Assembly: GCA_050261515.1 (NCBI GenBank) | Contig: JBLNDJ010000014.1 | Coordinates: 1 to 64,000 of the forward strand | DNA: 64,000 bases | Source: JBLNDJ01 sp050261515 | GTDB lineage: Bacteria > Acidobacteriota > Terriglobia > Bryobacterales > Bryobacteraceae | Direction: 5' to 3' | Shown: positions 63,401 through 64,000 of the stretch, one piece after another | How positions within the stretch are numbered: the first letter of the stretch is position 1 | How the letters are laid out: each line of letters starts with the position of its first letter | The notes under the pieces: model-generated | Seen by the model: the letters and a program-made list of their open reading frames with translations, nothing else | Told to the model about the DNA's origin: nothing | Databases searched by the model: none | Made by a program: the position numbers and the translations under genes

Positions 63401-63911
63401 GATCGGACGCGATCGGGCGTGGGGCAAGAACATGAATCGGGTGGCGGATGCGTTCGTCGGCGGTTGGGAGATCAGCTCGATCCTCACCTTTTCCTCCGGG
63501 TATCCGATCGTGCCCAACCTGGATTCGGCCGACCTGCTTTCGGGCGACCAGCGTCCCAACCTGATCGGCGACCCGCGCACCAGCGGCTCGCCGAGCGCGC
63601 GGATCGAGCAGTACTTCAATCCGGAAGCGTTCTCCCAACCCGATGCCGACGTGTACGGCACGGCGCCGCGTACGTTGCCGAACTACCGCACCTACGGGAT
63701 TCGCAACGGCGATTTAACGCTGATGAAGAACTTCCGGATCACCGAGAGCAAGCGAGTCCAATTCCGGATGGAATCGTTCAACCTGACCAACACCCCGACG
63801 TTCGGGCGGCCGGATGAGTACTACGGCTCCGATACGTTCGGGCAGATCACGGGCTATGCGCCCGGCCGCGGCCCGCGCGAACTTCAGCTCGCGATCAAGT
63901 TCTACTATTAA
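60435..63911 (+). CDS. Oar-like TonB-dependent outer membrane receptor
   Basis: An 1158-residue protein: signal MLNRIIWLWLVPVLAGA, a carboxypeptidase-regulatory-like domain (about 22-100: VRGLVTDASGASVPGASVVL, GRYVVTALPPGSYEMTVEAS), plug domain (NQFIITAPLQDRNPLSLVML, GVEQNSNITEVKYTPSVDVI) and a large beta-barrel (GLRYDFDIPRTERFNRLNWF, NIQPRFGIAYALGKKMSLRA) ending RELQLAIKFYY with a terminal aromatic. It is typical of acidobacterial and myxobacterial Oar proteins that take up or export peptides and glycans; no SusD partner is adjacent. Its partner is the secreted protein upstream. Confidence 0.92.
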   Translation: MLNRIIWLWLVPVLAGAQTYTASVRGLVTDASGASVPGASVVLTEADRNVKHATKTDTTGRYVVTALPPGSYEMTVEASGFRKHAQPRFSLEVQQQATLDVQLSVGELATAVEVQGTAPLLNTAAATLGQVIENQFIITAPLQDRNPLSLVMLSAGVVPTESEAGGTASTNFVANGTRNSTAEVVLDGSAISGVEQNSNITEVKYTPSVDVIEEFKIQTNYFSAEFGNTGGAIVNMVSKSGTNDIHGVGYEFHRNAALNANDFFSNREGLDIPDFKRNVFGVTMGGPVVLPKLYNGKNRTFFFADYEGNRDERATTMLTTVPTPLQLAGDFSQTFRSNGRQYVIYNPYDTYEDEEGNILRRPFAGNVIPASMQNPISRKILKYFPEATSDGDPVTHVNNFYKQGVNGGRGDKVDIKIDHNISDRQRLTSRYSVNWNSSNPANLLGNMAANINPGTEHDQNFVLDYTRTQNPTTVISTRASIMRVNSIRDPLSTGFDSTAEDTLGLSPIFQTLGVWQFPNITATGYRSLGAGGWAIIHRGEDVGLLSGAVTKIAGGHTMKTGAEFRVYHENYFQPGFPAGQIAFSRSMTGMDPYGSSSSQGNGIATMLLGWGSGGEMDLDYPTATASKYFGTYFQDDWRVTSKLTLNLGLRYDFDIPRTERFNRLNWFDFDAPSPIAGQVPGLDNLKGVMRFATPDHRSPYDGDYNNIQPRFGIAYALGKKMSLRAGYGIYYSVSRASIKGEVGSAFRSGTSLEFSRDSNVTQYATLQNPFPNGLLQPPGPSKDPMAFVGLGWDAYDPHTVNPQWQQWNFSIQRELPGNAVLEVAYSGSKGTHLAFGTDDVLGNRNKLDPSYWGMGRDALFEQVDNPFYGVITNPLSVLSLPTVERQYLLLPYPGYDSYLGGYTAPPYIGNSIYHSAQFKYEKRFSRGLALLAHYTISKLISDSDSPGTDIDWLGGFTGLQNWKNLRQERSLATFDIPQRLVISFDYQLPIGRDRAWGKNMNRVADAFVGGWEISSILTFSSGYPIVPNLDSADLLSGDQRPNLIGDPRTSGSPSARIEQYFNPEAFSQPDADVYGTAPRTLPNYRTYGIRNGDLTLMKNFRITESKRVQFRMESFNLTNTPTFGRPDEYYGSDTFGQITGYAPGRGPRELQLAIKFYY

Positions 63912-63940
63912 GGCAACCAAATCGGATTAGCCACGATGGA

Positions 63941-63994
63941 CACGGATGCACACGGATAAGAAACAAAAAGGATTCTCATCCGTGTGCATCCGTG
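63941..63994. repeat. Inverted repeat after the TonB receptor (hairpin, dispersed-repeat-like)
   Basis: Arms CACGGATGCACACGGAT (63941-63957) and ATCCGTGTGCATCCGTG (63978-63994) are perfectly complementary over 17 bases, with a 20-base loop. It follows the receptor stop by 30 bases, so it can form a strong stem, but no T run follows before the window edge. It is probably a dispersed palindromic repeat doubling as a transcription end. Confidence 0.7.
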
Positions 63995-64000
63995 GCCCAG

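Overview
This 64 kb window is a high-GC bacterial chromosome segment that looks like an acidobacterium of the Solibacter/Bryobacter type. The indications are an 834-residue MacB/FtsX-like permease of the kind duplicated in acidobacteria, an Oar-like TonB receptor with an N-terminal carboxypeptidase-regulatory domain, DUF1080 and DUF4038 proteins, an EIVRV-type winged-helix membrane regulator, and short dispersed palindromic repeats that run into coding sequence. The taxonomy is inferred from gene content only. No rRNA, prophage or CRISPR array is visible.

Layout. 1-0.56 kb: the end of a frameshifted IS3-type element and a hairpin repeat. 0.57-6 kb: DUF4038 glycosidase-like protein, esterase, DUF192 protein, then a minus-strand scpA-scpB-rluB-CoA-binding operon. 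6-7.4 kb: a POTRA-only exported protein. 7.4-13 kb: a tightly packed aromatic amino acid operon, trpC-trpF-trpB-trpA-chorismate mutase-DAHP synthase-tyrA; trpF carries a 51-bp palindromic insertion in frame. 13-20 kb: a truncated glycosyltransferase-like fragment, small proteins, a single-POTRA Omp85 protein, DUF4390 protein, and an NtrY/NtrX-like kinase and sigma54 activator separated by an opposing DUF1080 gene. 20-24.7 kb: zinc-finger small protein, exported protein, large permease.

24.8-26.6 kb is an accessory island: an AbiEii-type nucleotidyltransferase with its small partner, two small downstream ORFs and, upstream, a decayed gene that lacks a start codon and is frameshifted. 26.6-33 kb: recO-glyQ-glyS-ppdK on the minus strand, with glyS ending inside a dispersed repeat. 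33-39 kb: a CsgG-like protein, a membrane pseudokinase lacking the beta3 lysine and the DFG aspartate, and a large GH2 enzyme. 39-44 kb: VOC protein, CPBP protease-like protein, etfB-etfA-acyl-CoA dehydrogenase. 44-45 kb: cold-shock gene behind a near-consensus promoter, and tRNA-Leu(UAG).

45-51.4 kb: amidohydrolase, a MauE-thioredoxin fusion, a HemX/CcsA-like protein and hemA-hemC-hemD, a haem-synthesis operon. 51.4-56.5 kb: degenerate receiver protein, altronate/galactarate dehydratase, exported HIT-like protein, ArnT-like glycosyltransferase, lipoprotein, small membrane protein. 56.6-64 kb: DUF4920-like protein, a sulfatase-fold protein with Ala at the formylglycine position, a winged-helix membrane regulator, a secreted hypothetical protein and an Oar-like TonB receptor, ending in a 17-bp inverted repeat.

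Most of the window is housekeeping biosynthesis in coupled operons. The most unusual points are coding sequences invaded by small palindromic repeats (trpF, glyS), two catalytically dead-looking enzymes (pseudokinase, pseudosulfatase) in intact operons, and the decaying nucleotidyltransferase island.
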